A stretch of DNA of 64,000 bases from assembly GCA_018818785.1 (NCBI GenBank), contig JAHIRF010000005.1, positions 339,513-403,512 of the forward strand, in the 5' to 3' direction. How positions within the stretch are numbered: position 1 is the stretch's first letter; each line of letters opens with the position of its first letter. The position numbers and the translations under genes are program-made. Below the pieces are notes generated by a model. That model ran no database searches, was not told the DNA's origin, and saw only the letters and a program-made list of their open reading frames with translations. Below are positions 8,792-18,867 of this stretch, piece after piece. The stretch comes from Thermoplasmatota archaeon. Its GTDB lineage: Archaea > Thermoplasmatota > Thermoplasmata > UBA10834.

Positions 8792-9769
8792 ATGGATTTG
8801 ATTATCGAAACCCCCGCGGATGCGCGGAAAGCACTGAGAGACGTCATCAGCGAGGTGGCGAGGGCCGTCGTAGGTTACGAGCAGACCATCTTCGATTTCA
8901 TGGTGGCGCTGTCCGCTGGTGAGCACATACTCCTGGAGGGCGTGCCTGGCATAGCGAAGACCACTCTCTCGAAATCGGTGGCCAAAGCGATGGCGATAGA
9001 CTTCAACAGGATACAGTTCACGCAGGACCTCCTACCGACGGACATCACAGGGCACAACTACTACAACCAGCTCACGAAACAGTTCGAGATGAGGAAGGGG
9101 CCAGTGTTTACGGAGCTTCTCCTGGCGGATGAGATCAACAGGGCACCTCCGAAGACGCAGTCCGCCCTTCTCGAGTCCATGCAGGAGAAGCAGGTGACCA
9201 TCGAAGGCTCGACGCTCAAGCTGCCTGAACTATTCATGGTCGTAGCCACTCTGAACCCCATCGAGACGGAGGGCGTCTACCCACTCCCGGAGGCTCAGAT
9301 AGACAGGTTCATGCTCAAGATCAAGATGGACTACCCCGACGAGGACGATGAACTGACCATCCTCAGCCTGAAGAACCTGTTCGAGGAGGAGCCTCAGTCA
9401 GTCATGACTCGGGAGAACGTCCTACAGCTGCGAAAGCTGTGCTTCAATGTCCACGCGCACAGGAGCATACTCACCTACATCAACGGTATCACGAGGGCCA
9501 CGAGGTCTCGGGAGAACGTCGAGCTCGGGTTGAGCCCGAGAGGAGGGATACACCTGCTCGAGAGTTCCAAGGGCAGGGCGTTGCTCTCCGGTCGACCGTA
9601 CGTGATCCCGGATGATGTGAAGGCCATGGCGCACGCCGTCATGGACCATCGGCTCATGCTCTCGCCCGAGGCCGAGCTCGAGGGGCTGACCGCGGGCGGC
9701 ATCACCGAGTCCATTCTCTCCGAAGTGCCCGTCCCGAAGGGGGATTTCGGCGAGGACAAGAAGAGATGA
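8792..9769 (+). CDS. MoxR family AAA+ ATPase
   Basis: 325 residues from ATG 8792, chosen because a perfect AGGAGG lies 6 bases before it. The frame is open to 8633 but that part lacks family similarity. Domains: Walker A 'LLEGVPGIAKTTLSKS' (about residues 45-60), 'RIQFTQDLLPTDITG', Walker B 'LLLADEINRAPPKTQSALL', sensor 1 'VVATLNPIE', arginine finger region 'PEAQIDRFMLK', and the C-terminal lid with 'SPRGG'. MoxR ATPases act as chaperones that mature or activate partner proteins, usually with a DUF58/von Willebrand protein encoded next door, as here (gap 11 bases). Confidence 0.92.
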   Translation: MDLIIETPADARKALRDVISEVARAVVGYEQTIFDFMVALSAGEHILLEGVPGIAKTTLSKSVAKAMAIDFNRIQFTQDLLPTDITGHNYYNQLTKQFEMRKGPVFTELLLADEINRAPPKTQSALLESMQEKQVTIEGSTLKLPELFMVVATLNPIETEGVYPLPEAQIDRFMLKIKMDYPDEDDELTILSLKNLFEEEPQSVMTRENVLQLRKLCFNVHAHRSILTYINGITRATRSRENVELGLSPRGGIHLLESSKGRALLSGRPYVIPDDVKAMAHAVMDHRLMLSPEAELEGLTAGGITESILSEVPVPKGDFGEDKKR

Positions 9770-9780
9770 TGTGATCCGAT

Positions 9781-11232
9781 TTGCAGACTCAGGCCTCTGG
9801 AATAGTGTTGTTCGTATCCGCCGCCGTGTTCGCCCTAGCTGGCATACTCTTCCCTAGCCTGCCGTTCGCCCTCATGTGCCCCGTGCTCCTCGGTGTGCTC
9901 ATCTACGCGCGTTCCAAGTTCATGGGCGAGGTGCAGGAGACCGAGCTCATCGTCAACAGGTCCACGCACGACGAGGTTCCATTCGCGGGGCAGCCGATCG
10001 CCCTGAGCGTCGAGATACTCAACGCGGGTCCTGCACCCATACGCTGCGTGCTCGAGGATGTGATTCCAGAGGACTGCGAGGTCGCCGCTGGATCAAACAG
10101 GTACTCTGGACTCATCCCAGCCCGGTCGCAGACGACCATATCCTACACGCTGGTCCCGCACAAGAGGAAGGTCTATACGTTCGAAGGGTTGAGACTCGAG
10201 ATGCGGGATGAATACGGCCTCTTCTCCCACACATCTTCTGTAGAGGACGGCACCAAGATCGCAGTGCACACTTCGAAGAGGAGCCTCCAGGCCGCCAGGA
10301 GGATTGCTGGCAGGGAGCACCTGGAGCACTCCGGGAAGTCGAGGCACCTCGCGGCGGTGATGCACGACCTGGAATTCGACAGACTCAGAGACTACCTTCC
10401 GGGCGACAGACCCAGGGACATCGACTGGAAGTTACTATCCAGGCTCGACAAGCTGTTCACGAAGGTCTACACCAAGGAGGGTGCGATACAGACCATGATA
10501 TTCGTGGACTGTTCAAGGAGCATGCGTACGGCCGGATCTGGCATCACGAAGCTCGACCACTCAGTCGACCTCTGCCTCCAGCTGTCGAGGGTGTTGCTGA
10601 GCAGTCACCACGCGGCCGGCGTCGCGTTGATAGACGAGGTCACGGTCATCGACCAGCTACGTCCTTCGCTCATCCGCCATCAGTTCGAAAGGATCATACA
10701 GATGCTCAGGAACGCACCTTCCACCGTGCCTGGTAATGTACACGAATCGATAGACACCCAGCCCATGGCGGATGCGCCAGATGGGCTGACAGCCAATGGC
10801 AACACGGAAGAGGCCGCGCAGATGGAGAAGTTCCTGTCCGCAGTGAGGGATATCGGGGTCCGCACATCCAAGCGTTCGAAGGGGGTCGGGCTCGACGAAG
10901 TGATCTGGAAGCTCCTCACCGGCGCCAAGGACCAGAAGCAGATGATCATCGTGATATCCGACCTCATATCGTCTCGGGACGCCGTCCTGGCCAGCGCGAA
11001 GCTATGCCAGAAGAAAGGCAGTCAGATGCTGGTCCTGCACATTTACGACGACTGGTACGAGAGATCGGAGACTCCCTTGGAAGTCGGCGAGGCCGAGAGG
11101 ATGTATGGAAACCTGCTGAACTACCTCGATGTCGAGGTCAAGTTGCGGAAGATGGGTGCGTCTTATGTGAAAGTCGGTCCAGCCGATGCGACGGCGAGCA
11201 TCGTGAGAACGATAAGGTGGGGTAAGGCATGA
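9781..11232 (+). CDS. DUF58 domain protein with vWA-like region
   Basis: 483 residues, TTG start 9781. Two hydrophobic helices lie at residues 5-40, then an extracytoplasmic-type beta domain (about 60-150), then the DUF58 signature around residues 205-230 ('RDYLPGDRPRDIDWKLLSR') and a von Willebrand-like metal site, 'MIFVDCSRSMRTAG' (DxSxS). It continues with a C-terminal vWA part including 'MIIVISDLISSRDAVL'. DUF58 proteins partner with MoxR ATPases. Coupled to the next gene by a 4-base ATGA overlap, and 11 bases after moxR. Confidence 0.88.
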   Translation: MQTQASGIVLFVSAAVFALAGILFPSLPFALMCPVLLGVLIYARSKFMGEVQETELIVNRSTHDEVPFAGQPIALSVEILNAGPAPIRCVLEDVIPEDCEVAAGSNRYSGLIPARSQTTISYTLVPHKRKVYTFEGLRLEMRDEYGLFSHTSSVEDGTKIAVHTSKRSLQAARRIAGREHLEHSGKSRHLAAVMHDLEFDRLRDYLPGDRPRDIDWKLLSRLDKLFTKVYTKEGAIQTMIFVDCSRSMRTAGSGITKLDHSVDLCLQLSRVLLSSHHAAGVALIDEVTVIDQLRPSLIRHQFERIIQMLRNAPSTVPGNVHESIDTQPMADAPDGLTANGNTEEAAQMEKFLSAVRDIGVRTSKRSKGVGLDEVIWKLLTGAKDQKQMIIVISDLISSRDAVLASAKLCQKKGSQMLVLHIYDDWYERSETPLEVGEAERMYGNLLNYLDVEVKLRKMGASYVKVGPADATASIVRTIRWGKA

Positions 11233-11744
11233 ACCGGTTCAGGATGCGAATGCTGCTTATGTTCTCGACATCCATCATCGCCATACTCGTCTTCTCGAGG
11301 ATGAGTTCTTACAGCCTATTCGTGCTTGCCTTCGGAGCGCTCATCATGCTGATAGCGTTCGCCAGCTACTACAGGCCAGCAGGTTTGTTCGGCCTGTTCA
11401 TCGTGGCGATATCCGCGACGATGTCCATGCAGATCGACACGCTCATCGAGACTGGCCCTATGATCGCCGTCGCGGTTGGCATGCTGATCCCCATGACGCT
11501 GCTCACGCTGTTCGCGCTGTCCAGCGAGAGCGATGGGGAGAACGGCTACTTCCAGAGGCGCCCCGTTTTCCTGGGCGCCGCGTACATCGGCTGTTGCCTA
11601 CTGTCCGTTGCCGTGGTCATAGCCATCACAGGGCTGGTATTCCCTCACATGTCGTTGCGGTTCTATGGCCTGATGGAGATATCCATACTCCTGATGGTCT
11701 CCGCGGTCCTAGCGATCGCCCTTACATCGCGCGATCCGGAGTGA
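11229..11744 (+). CDS. Four to five-helix membrane protein, hypothetical
   Basis: 171 residues, almost wholly hydrophobic, with about five membrane helices and an internal polar loop near residues 97-112 ('ALSSESDGENGYFQRRP'). It overlaps the DUF58 gene by 4 bases (ATGA), so translation is coupled and it very probably works with the MoxR/DUF58 pair. No family recognised. The archaeosortase gene follows after 43 bases but has its own promoter. Confidence 0.7.
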   Translation: MNRFRMRMLLMFSTSIIAILVFSRMSSYSLFVLAFGALIMLIAFASYYRPAGLFGLFIVAISATMSMQIDTLIETGPMIAVAVGMLIPMTLLTLFALSSESDGENGYFQRRPVFLGAAYIGCCLLSVAVVIAITGLVFPHMSLRFYGLMEISILLMVSAVLAIALTSRDPE

Positions 11745-11757
11745 TTCAGTCCGAACC

Positions 11758-11767
11758 GTTATATATC
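11758..11767 (+). promoter_or_regulatory. Box-A promoter of the archaeosortase gene
   Basis: Element 'gttatatatc', centred 26 bases before GTG 11788. The spacing predicts a leaderless transcript beginning at the GTG and separates archaeosortase expression from the MoxR operon. Confidence 0.55.
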
Positions 11768-11787
11768 CGCGTAAGTTTGGTTCAGGT

Positions 11788-12843
11788 GTGAGATTCTCCT
11801 GGGATTGGAGGCTGCTGATCGGCTCCTTGCTCATCATAGGTGCATTGTACAACCACTATCTCGGGCACTCCGTCCTTGTTTTCGAGTTGGTGCTTCTAGC
11901 GATTGGTTCCGTGCTCGGTCTGCTATCCATCGGACCATCACTCCGTTCGAGGGCGGAGCTAGCGGAACACGGCATGTTCACACGCTTCCTCATGAGGTTC
12001 GCGAGCGAGAGACTGGTCGTGTTCGCGATACCGCTCTTGGGCATCCTGCTGCTCATCGGCTGGTCTGCCTGGAAGGTCCTCTCCGTGGGCGAATCGAACC
12101 TTCGCATGGAAGACATCGTCGTGACGTTGTTCGCCCTCTCGCTCGTGCTCTACCAGTCAGGGCCATCCAGGTTCTACGACCAGAAGGATTTCGTCGTTCT
12201 CTTCCTCCTGTTCCTGACGATCGTGTTCGCAGTCATGTGGAAGATATACACGATCGTGACGGGTGAGTCCTATGGGCGCATCACGGCCTACTCGGAGTTC
12301 TACTTCATCACTCAACCCGTCGTCGCGATAGTCAATCTCTTGGGCGTCAACGCCACGGCGGTCCTCAACTTCAGCGGGATCGGGCTGTCGAACGTGATCG
12401 AATATTTCTACGATGGCAGACTCGTCAGACTCGGGATCGGGTCCGGCTGCAGCGGTCTTTACTCGGCAGGACTCTTCTTCTCCGCTTTCCTGGCGTTCGT
12501 GCTGGTGAGATACAAGACTCTGAACGTGCGGATCATCGCAGGTCTCGGGATCGGGCTCCTTGTCACCTGGTTCTCCAACATAATCAGGATGGTCGTGACC
12601 GTCTTCGTCGGGGCTGCATATGGTCCCATTGCGCTGGCGACATTCCACATGTATTTCGGAATTCTCCTATTCGTAGGCGTCGTCCTTGTGTTCTGGTATG
12701 TCGTAACGGGTTGGCTCGACAAACACATCCCTTATGAATCATCAGAGAAAGGCCCCGCCATCGATTCAGGAGACCCTGGTCCAGCAAGTGACGAACTTGT
12801 CGAGAATATTGGCGGTCCGGTTGACGAGGATACGTTAGACTGA
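11788..12843 (+). CDS. Archaeosortase/exosortase family transpeptidase
   Basis: 351 residues, about 8 membrane helices. The family removes a C-terminal membrane anchor from surface proteins and probably transfers them to a lipid, at the outer face of the membrane. The catalytic triad is visible: Cys221 in 'GIGSGCSGLYSAGLFFSA', Arg267 in 'SNIIRMVVTVF' and His287 in 'ATFHMYFGILLF', in the expected order and spacing. The C-terminal 45 residues form a polar cytoplasmic tail. Start GTG 11788 is placed by a box A 26 bases upstream. A PEF-CTERM-like sorting signal is encoded 6 kb away (18868-19086), which suggests a matching target class, but the archaeosortase subclass cannot be fixed from sequence alone. 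Confidence 0.88.
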   Translation: MRFSWDWRLLIGSLLIIGALYNHYLGHSVLVFELVLLAIGSVLGLLSIGPSLRSRAELAEHGMFTRFLMRFASERLVVFAIPLLGILLLIGWSAWKVLSVGESNLRMEDIVVTLFALSLVLYQSGPSRFYDQKDFVVLFLLFLTIVFAVMWKIYTIVTGESYGRITAYSEFYFITQPVVAIVNLLGVNATAVLNFSGIGLSNVIEYFYDGRLVRLGIGSGCSGLYSAGLFFSAFLAFVLVRYKTLNVRIIAGLGIGLLVTWFSNIIRMVVTVFVGAAYGPIALATFHMYFGILLFVGVVLVFWYVVTGWLDKHIPYESSEKGPAIDSGDPGPASDELVENIGGPVDEDTLD

Positions 12844-12847
12844 GATC

Positions 12848-15800
12848 TCAGCGTTGCCCCTGACGAGGTCTGCCTGAGCTGTTCATCATTTGCATCTTTT
12901 GCATCCTCGCATATTGCTCGCGCGAGACCGGTACCTTCACGACCATCTTGCCCGCGTTTGATGTATTGTGCCTCGGGCGCGCCGTCCCCGACATCGTATT
13001 AGTTCTGGGATTCGCAGCGGTGACTGGCGAGGGCTTCGGCGTGGTCGATGTCGAAGCGCGGTTCGCCTCTGCAGCTGCATGCACCGGCTTCTTTGGATTG
13101 TTGGTTCTGCGCCTCCTGACCTTCTCTTCCGCAAGTCTTCGGGACCTGAGGATGAGGATCATCGAGAGCAGTGAAGCCGCGCCTCCGGCAGCGATGATTC
13201 CGGCGATCGTCAGGATCATTCCATCTGATTTGTCTGTCTGGTCGTCCGCGCCGGGCGTCTCATCCGGCACCTCGTCATCGACGATAGGTCCCTCGATGAG
13301 TGACATGGTCAGATGCTCGCTCTCAGCGACATTGCCGGCGAAATCTACTGCGATCACATAGGCATCCATGCCGTCCCACATCGCGTCCGAGCCAATATCT
13401 GCAGTGTATGTTCCTCCGTTGGCCTGCATCTGGATGGCTGAGTAGGTCCCGTTGCCGTTGTTGTAGTAGAGTGTGACGGATTGGACTCCAAAGTCATCCG
13501 ATATGATCGCGGATATGATGGCGGTCCCGTCTGAAGAGTATGTGCAGTTATCGTTCATTCTGATGACAGGGTTCATCCCGTCCACATAGAGTGACTGGTT
13601 GTGCCAGCTGGTCTGTCCCGAGAAGTCCCGGGCGTAGACCTGGAATAGGTACCATCCCGGACTCCATGCCGCTGTATCGATCGTTTGCGGGGCTGTCATC
13701 TGTTCGAAGTTCTCGCCATCTATCGACCAGGCTGCCTCCGAAAGGAACGCGTCCTCCACGGACACCTCGATCGGTGTTCCCGCTTTGAGAGAGCTTCCCG
13801 AGGCGGGGTCGACTGTGATGGTAGGCGGGGTCGAGTCCATCGCGAATGCATATGATGCATGCGCCTCGTTCCCTGCCAAGTCGTAGACGATGACTGTCAC
13901 GGTAAAGTAACCATCCGCGGGGCAGTTAGTGAGTGATATGTAGATATCGTGGTACGGGCTCGTCCTCATCTCTCCCCAGAGCATCCAGCTTACGATATCC
14001 AGGTGCTCCTCGGTGATATCCAGTGTTATTGTATCATCGGGGTTGACGAACGAGCCGTCGATCGGGGATGCGAGCATGATCTCTGGTGGCGTGTCGTCCA
14101 CGGTTACCGTGAATGTCTTCTGTGCCGACTGGTCATGATCGTTGGTTGCGTTGACCGTAACCTCGTACACGCCTTCGCTCCAGTCTTCGGTCTGTATCGT
14201 GTAGGGTTCTTCCAGGTCATGCCAGGAACCGCCGATGGTCCATATGGCAGTCATATCTCCCAATCCGAGGAACGAGAATTCGAGTGGAACACCAGATTGC
14301 ACGACGGCATCGTCACCGGGGCTCTCCAGCAAGATGACTATGAACTGATCGGATATCTCGAAACTAGTGGATGCTGAGGCTGAATTCCCGAGCAGGTCTG
14401 TTGCCGTGACCTCGACAGTGTGCGTCCCGATCTCCCACCCCGTCATATCTATCGTGTAGGGTGTATCGAAGACCTGCGGGGCGCCGCTGTCCATGCTCCA
14501 GACCACCGAAGCGAGATGCTCGTCGCTCACCGATGCGGTAAGTGTATCGCATTGAGGAATCAGCATGCCATCTTCCGGATAGGTGATCGCAACGATCGGG
14601 TCCGATCCATCGACCTCGAACACGAACGACGCCTCTGTCTCTCCTCTGAGGTCGTCCGTCGCGACCACGGTCATGGTATGGGTCCCATCTTTCCAGGTGC
14701 TTGTCGAAACGTCCCAAGGTGAGGACAACGCTCCCATCGGTGCGCCGTCCAGATACCACTGCGCCGTTACCGTGCCGTCATCCTCCACAATGAGGTCGAT
14801 TCCCGTCCCAGGTGCGATCAGACTGCCGTCGCCGGGTGAGACGAGCGTTATGCTGGGTAGCGTGTTGGAGTATTCTCCAGATGTGAATGCGATAGTCCTC
14901 GTGACGCTCTCGTATATCCCTAGGTCGAAAGTCGCCGTGACGAGGACCGTATCACCCTGTGCGGTGAAGAGGTCTAGTGGGTTGAAGTGCCACTCGAAGC
15001 GTATCGCGCCGTTGTGCTCGTGGCCGTCCGAGGTGACATACTCGTCCAGGATTACGCCGATTTTAACACCATCGACCGTGAGTTCGATCGGGACTGCGCC
15101 GCTTGCGTGGAGTGGCTCGCCGGACATGTCCGTGAGCTCTCCGTATAGGACGACAACCTCGTCGGCACTTCTGTATCCGATCTCAGTCTCGTCCGTTGTA
15201 AGCTGGAATGTAACCGGCACCTGCATCAGCGCTGCGTTTGATGCGGTGTACTGTATGTAGTTGCCGGATGAATCCGTGACCTTCATCAATAGGTCGATTG
15301 CTGTGTCGCTCCCATCGGTCTGTATGCTTGTCTTGTAGGCTCCGCCACCGAGGTTAGTCACTGTGAGCGGATTCCATGCGGAGACATCGTCCGATCTCCA
15401 GCTCACTTCGACCGTCCCTATGGTAGACGCGTCGGTGGTCGTGAATTCCAGGTCCACAAGGTCCCCTGGAACGAACTTCTGGGACATCGCGAGCGAGGTT
15501 ATTGCTGGCGGATCCGAGTCGACGCTGGGTGAGGTGAACCCGAGCTCGATGATAACATTGTCACATATCTGCGCCGATGGTGTATAGGTAATTCTTGCGA
15601 CGTAGCTGCCGGCACCCATCAAGTCCATCGTCTTGACTGCATCTGGTCTGGACAGGAACTCTGAGAGCTGGTACACTCCGACAAACTGACCATTCTTGTA
15701 GAGATTCAGCACAGGTGTACTGATCCCTCCGACCTTGGCCCCAGCCTGGTCCCTGAGGAGCGGGTGGTACAGGACCATCGTATCGTCTCCGTTTATCGTG

Positions 15801-18607
15801 TAGACCGATGGATAGAATGGTCCAGCACCGAGTCTATCCGACTCCGTCAGATCACCGATCGGTTCGAGGTAGGTGCGGTCCGGGAGTTCTATATTCGAAG
15901 CTGTCGCGGTTGCGACGAGATGGTCGTAGTCCGCTGTGTAGTATGCCCTTTCCGAGTACCCTCCGAATATGCTCTGTGGGAAGTACAGCTCAGAGAACAC
16001 ACCTTGGACTATCGTCGTCCTGGTCATGCCCGAGAAGAAGGAGTTGAGGGAAGTGTCCGTGTCCCTTCTTGTGAAGAATGCAGCATCTCCACCTATCGAG
16101 AGATGGTTGCCCCAGTCTCCCCAGATATCTGTGAGCTGGCCAGAGATGTCGTACTTTGTCTCGTATACGGAGTATTGTCCGTCGATTAGTGTGAGTGTAG
16201 TGGGCGTGCTCGCGTCCACGCCGTCGAACTCCCATGCGAGGAGGTACTGGAGATCTGCGTTGGCCTCGATGTAGAACTCAGTCGAGGTTCCGCTGGTGTA
16301 CTCGTACCAGTTGTGCCAGTTCCTGCTCATGAACTCCCACATGGGGGCGGTATATGAGAAGCCTGAGACCGATATGCCGATGCTCTCGGTCGTATCGGAT
16401 ACGAAGATGTACTTGGAGTGCGGGATGGAGAAGACATCGCTGCCGGACATCGAGTAGTCCGAGCCGATGAGATGGAATGATATGTTCTTCGTCCCCTCGT
16501 GTCTGAGGTAGACGCGATAATCCTTCACGTATATCGGAAGTCCCTCGTCCGTTTCGAGATCGAGAGTCATCTTCCTTGCGGTCGACATCGTGAGGTAGAC
16601 ATCGACTGTGGACAGTCTGCCGACAGTCACGGTCTTGGATAGAAGGTACGGATCCACGTAGTTGTATATGTCCTGATGGCCCGCAGCGCTCACGGAATAA
16701 TCACCCGACGGCACGAGGAAGCTAGCCGGAGGTGCAGGGTTGATGTTTCCCCTCGCCATCATGGTCAGATCCGCATCCGGGAGCCTATATGCCCACACTC
16801 CTCCGAACGGGTCGTTGACCTCCTTGCCGTTCTCATCCAGGACATGCACGTTCAGGGTCGATAGAGCAGCGAATCCAAAGGGTATGATCACGCTCTTGGA
16901 GGCGTATGTCAACCTCACTTCGCCCTCGAAGTATCCTTCATCAGTGTTCGGACCAGGTGCGGGTACTGAGAGGGTGACTGCCCCGCTCATACCCGAGCTG
17001 ATGGGTATCGAAGAGGGAGATACGCTGGAAGTGTTCGCCCAGACCATAAGGTTCGTGACGCCGTCTGCCGAGAGCGAGAGCCAATCGTCGGTAGAGCTGG
17101 CGAGGTTCACATACAATCCTATGTTGGTCACCGTAGCTGTCTGCACAGGCGCTCCTGCGAAGCCGTATGAGATAAGCGCGGGCACCGGGAACAGAGTCGT
17201 GTCCGCAGCGGCCGGGAGCCACATCTCGCCTGCACCGACGCTCCACAATGATGCGTCCAAGTCGTTCGCGCTGGTTATGATTGCTGATTTGATCTGTTGA
17301 GGAGTCCATTCTGGATGAAGTTGCAGAAGGAGTGCCACACCACCGCTGACGTGCGGGGTGGCCATCGAGGTTCCGCTAGCTGCGAGATACCCTGTCGGTG
17401 AGCTGAGAGAACCGCTGGTAGGCACGGTCGAGGTTATTGAGACGCCAGGAGCGGATATCTCCGGCTTGATCGTCAGATCTGGGATGGTTCCCCTGGAGCT
17501 GAAAGCTGCCAGCACGCCGTCGTCATCGACCGCCCCGACGGTTATCGCATCGAGCGCGACCCCTGGAGACGCAACGGTCCCCATCGCCGGTCCTGCATTG
17601 CCCGCAGCAACCACGACCACGATCCCTGCTTCCACTGCTCTCGTTACTGCGAGACAGACCGGGTCGGATGCTTCGCCGGCACCACCGAGGCTCATGCTTA
17701 TGACGTCAGCCTGGTCGGAGGTGTCGCCGTCGCCGTTGGGGTCCATCGCCCTGTCGATGGCTGCTATGACATCGCTCATGCTGCCCTGCCCGTCGGGTCC
17801 CAGGGTCTTGTACGCGAGCAGTTTTGCGTCGGGTGCGACGCCCTTGATCCCGCCGTTCGCGGCGATCGTTCCTGCCACATGAGTCCCGTGGCCGTTGTCA
17901 TCCATCGGGTTTGAGTCATGATTATAGAAGTCGTATCCGCCGATCACCTTGTAGGTCGGACCGAACCCGCCGCCTAGATCGGGATGAGTGTAATCGATGC
18001 CAGTGTCGATGACTGCTACGACGATTCCCCTGCCTGTCACTGGGTATCCGTTTGAGTCCGTGCGCTCCCAGAGCTCGTCGGCGCCTATCTGCGTGACGCT
18101 CTCCGTCAAGAACGCCTCGACCGGGAGGTCGGGATAGACCGAGATGGACTCATCGAGTGATAGGATTTCGTCCAGGGTCTGTATCGTGACTCTGGCTGAG
18201 AATCCTGTGAATGCATATGTATACTCGCTTCCGGAGGTCAACTGCATGTCGAAGAACCGTAGCCCTCCTTCCGAGTCGGTGTGCTGATAGGTGTAACCCT
18301 CGGGTACCGATACGATTATTCCTATGTAGCCCGCCTCGTCTGCCATGCTATCCCAGTCCCACTGCTGTCCGTTCCAGGATGGGGATAGTCTCGTGATCGT
18401 GTTGGCGTCTCCGCTAATTGCGACCTCATGCGGTTGGCTTTCGGTGGACGAGGTCAATGCTGAGAGCGCACCTGGTGAGGAGAATAACATGAGGGCCGCT
18501 ATCGTGAGGGCGAATAGCATCACCGCTGAGAAATGGACCGACATCAGCCCGCGCTCTTCGGTTGTTCTGCAGCCGTTGCGCAGCCGCAGCGAATACTTCC
18601 TTCTCAC
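12848..18607 (-). CDS. Giant membrane-anchored subtilisin-like serine protease (S8) with Ig-like repeats
   Basis: 1919 residues. An N-terminal signal peptide (hydrophobic part about residues 28-45) is followed by a propeptide-like region and the peptidase domain (about 170-450): catalytic Asp in 'VVAVIDTGIDYTHPDLG' (about 200), His in 'DNGHGTHVAGTIAANGG' (about 240), oxyanion Asn in 'VVVAAGNAGP' (about 334), Ser in 'ASGTSMATPHVSGG' (about 412). After a long middle region, six Ig-like repeats occupy about 1240-1790. One membrane helix follows (about 1797-1822) and then a basic cytoplasmic tail of about 97 residues rich in R, K, P and S. Start GTG 18607 has GAGAGGGTGA just upstream. It is cell-surface anchored and converges on the archaeosortase gene with a 4-base gap. 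It is not itself an archaeosortase substrate: the tail after its helix is far too long. Confidence 0.93.
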   Translation of the reverse strand: MRRKYSLRLRNGCRTTEERGLMSVHFSAVMLFALTIAALMLFSSPGALSALTSSTESQPHEVAISGDANTITRLSPSWNGQQWDWDSMADEAGYIGIIVSVPEGYTYQHTDSEGGLRFFDMQLTSGSEYTYAFTGFSARVTIQTLDEILSLDESISVYPDLPVEAFLTESVTQIGADELWERTDSNGYPVTGRGIVVAVIDTGIDYTHPDLGGGFGPTYKVIGGYDFYNHDSNPMDDNGHGTHVAGTIAANGGIKGVAPDAKLLAYKTLGPDGQGSMSDVIAAIDRAMDPNGDGDTSDQADVISMSLGGAGEASDPVCLAVTRAVEAGIVVVVAAGNAGPAMGTVASPGVALDAITVGAVDDDGVLAAFSSRGTIPDLTIKPEISAPGVSITSTVPTSGSLSSPTGYLAASGTSMATPHVSGGVALLLQLHPEWTPQQIKSAIITSANDLDASLWSVGAGEMWLPAAADTTLFPVPALISYGFAGAPVQTATVTNIGLYVNLASSTDDWLSLSADGVTNLMVWANTSSVSPSSIPISSGMSGAVTLSVPAPGPNTDEGYFEGEVRLTYASKSVIIPFGFAALSTLNVHVLDENGKEVNDPFGGVWAYRLPDADLTMMARGNINPAPPASFLVPSGDYSVSAAGHQDIYNYVDPYLLSKTVTVGRLSTVDVYLTMSTARKMTLDLETDEGLPIYVKDYRVYLRHEGTKNISFHLIGSDYSMSGSDVFSIPHSKYIFVSDTTESIGISVSGFSYTAPMWEFMSRNWHNWYEYTSGTSTEFYIEANADLQYLLAWEFDGVDASTPTTLTLIDGQYSVYETKYDISGQLTDIWGDWGNHLSIGGDAAFFTRRDTDTSLNSFFSGMTRTTIVQGVFSELYFPQSIFGGYSERAYYTADYDHLVATATASNIELPDRTYLEPIGDLTESDRLGAGPFYPSVYTINGDDTMVLYHPLLRDQAGAKVGGISTPVLNLYKNGQFVGVYQLSEFLSRPDAVKTMDLMGAGSYVARITYTPSAQICDNVIIELGFTSPSVDSDPPAITSLAMSQKFVPGDLVDLEFTTTDASTIGTVEVSWRSDDVSAWNPLTVTNLGGGAYKTSIQTDGSDTAIDLLMKVTDSSGNYIQYTASNAALMQVPVTFQLTTDETEIGYRSADEVVVLYGELTDMSGEPLHASGAVPIELTVDGVKIGVILDEYVTSDGHEHNGAIRFEWHFNPLDLFTAQGDTVLVTATFDLGIYESVTRTIAFTSGEYSNTLPSITLVSPGDGSLIAPGTGIDLIVEDDGTVTAQWYLDGAPMGALSSPWDVSTSTWKDGTHTMTVVATDDLRGETEASFVFEVDGSDPIVAITYPEDGMLIPQCDTLTASVSDEHLASVVWSMDSGAPQVFDTPYTIDMTGWEIGTHTVEVTATDLLGNSASASTSFEISDQFIVILLESPGDDAVVQSGVPLEFSFLGLGDMTAIWTIGGSWHDLEEPYTIQTEDWSEGVYEVTVNATNDHDQSAQKTFTVTVDDTPPEIMLASPIDGSFVNPDDTITLDITEEHLDIVSWMLWGEMRTSPYHDIYISLTNCPADGYFTVTVIVYDLAGNEAHASYAFAMDSTPPTITVDPASGSSLKAGTPIEVSVEDAFLSEAAWSIDGENFEQMTAPQTIDTAAWSPGWYLFQVYARDFSGQTSWHNQSLYVDGMNPVIRMNDNCTYSSDGTAIISAIISDDFGVQSVTLYYNNGNGTYSAIQMQANGGTYTADIGSDAMWDGMDAYVIAVDFAGNVAESEHLTMSLIEGPIVDDEVPDETPGADDQTDKSDGMILTIAGIIAAGGAASLLSMILILRSRRLAEEKVRRRRTNNPKKPVHAAAEANRASTSTTPKPSPVTAANPRTNTMSGTARPRHNTSNAGKMVVKVPVSREQYARMQKMQMMNSSGRPRQGQR

Positions 18608-18867
18608 TTGCGTTCACCCTCTCTTGTGATGTTCTAGCGGGCGCGCGTAATATGAAGGCATATTGCGTAGTTATCACTCACAGAAACATATCCCATCCCT
18701 TCACGAGATCGCTCACCGAGTGACGTTCAAGGCTTGCCTAGGCGAGCCTGGCATGATACTGACGCGTATAAAACATTATTCTCAATCTTGATACCCGTAG
18801 GTACAAGTTTCAATAGGTGAAGAAATCGGTATCAAGGGGTTTGGATGTATCCGTCTGGCGTACCGGT

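Noticed and set aside
12848-13240. Archaeosortase sorting signal on the subtilase
   Set aside because: The last helix is followed by about 97 residues, whereas sorting signals end within a few residues after the helix.
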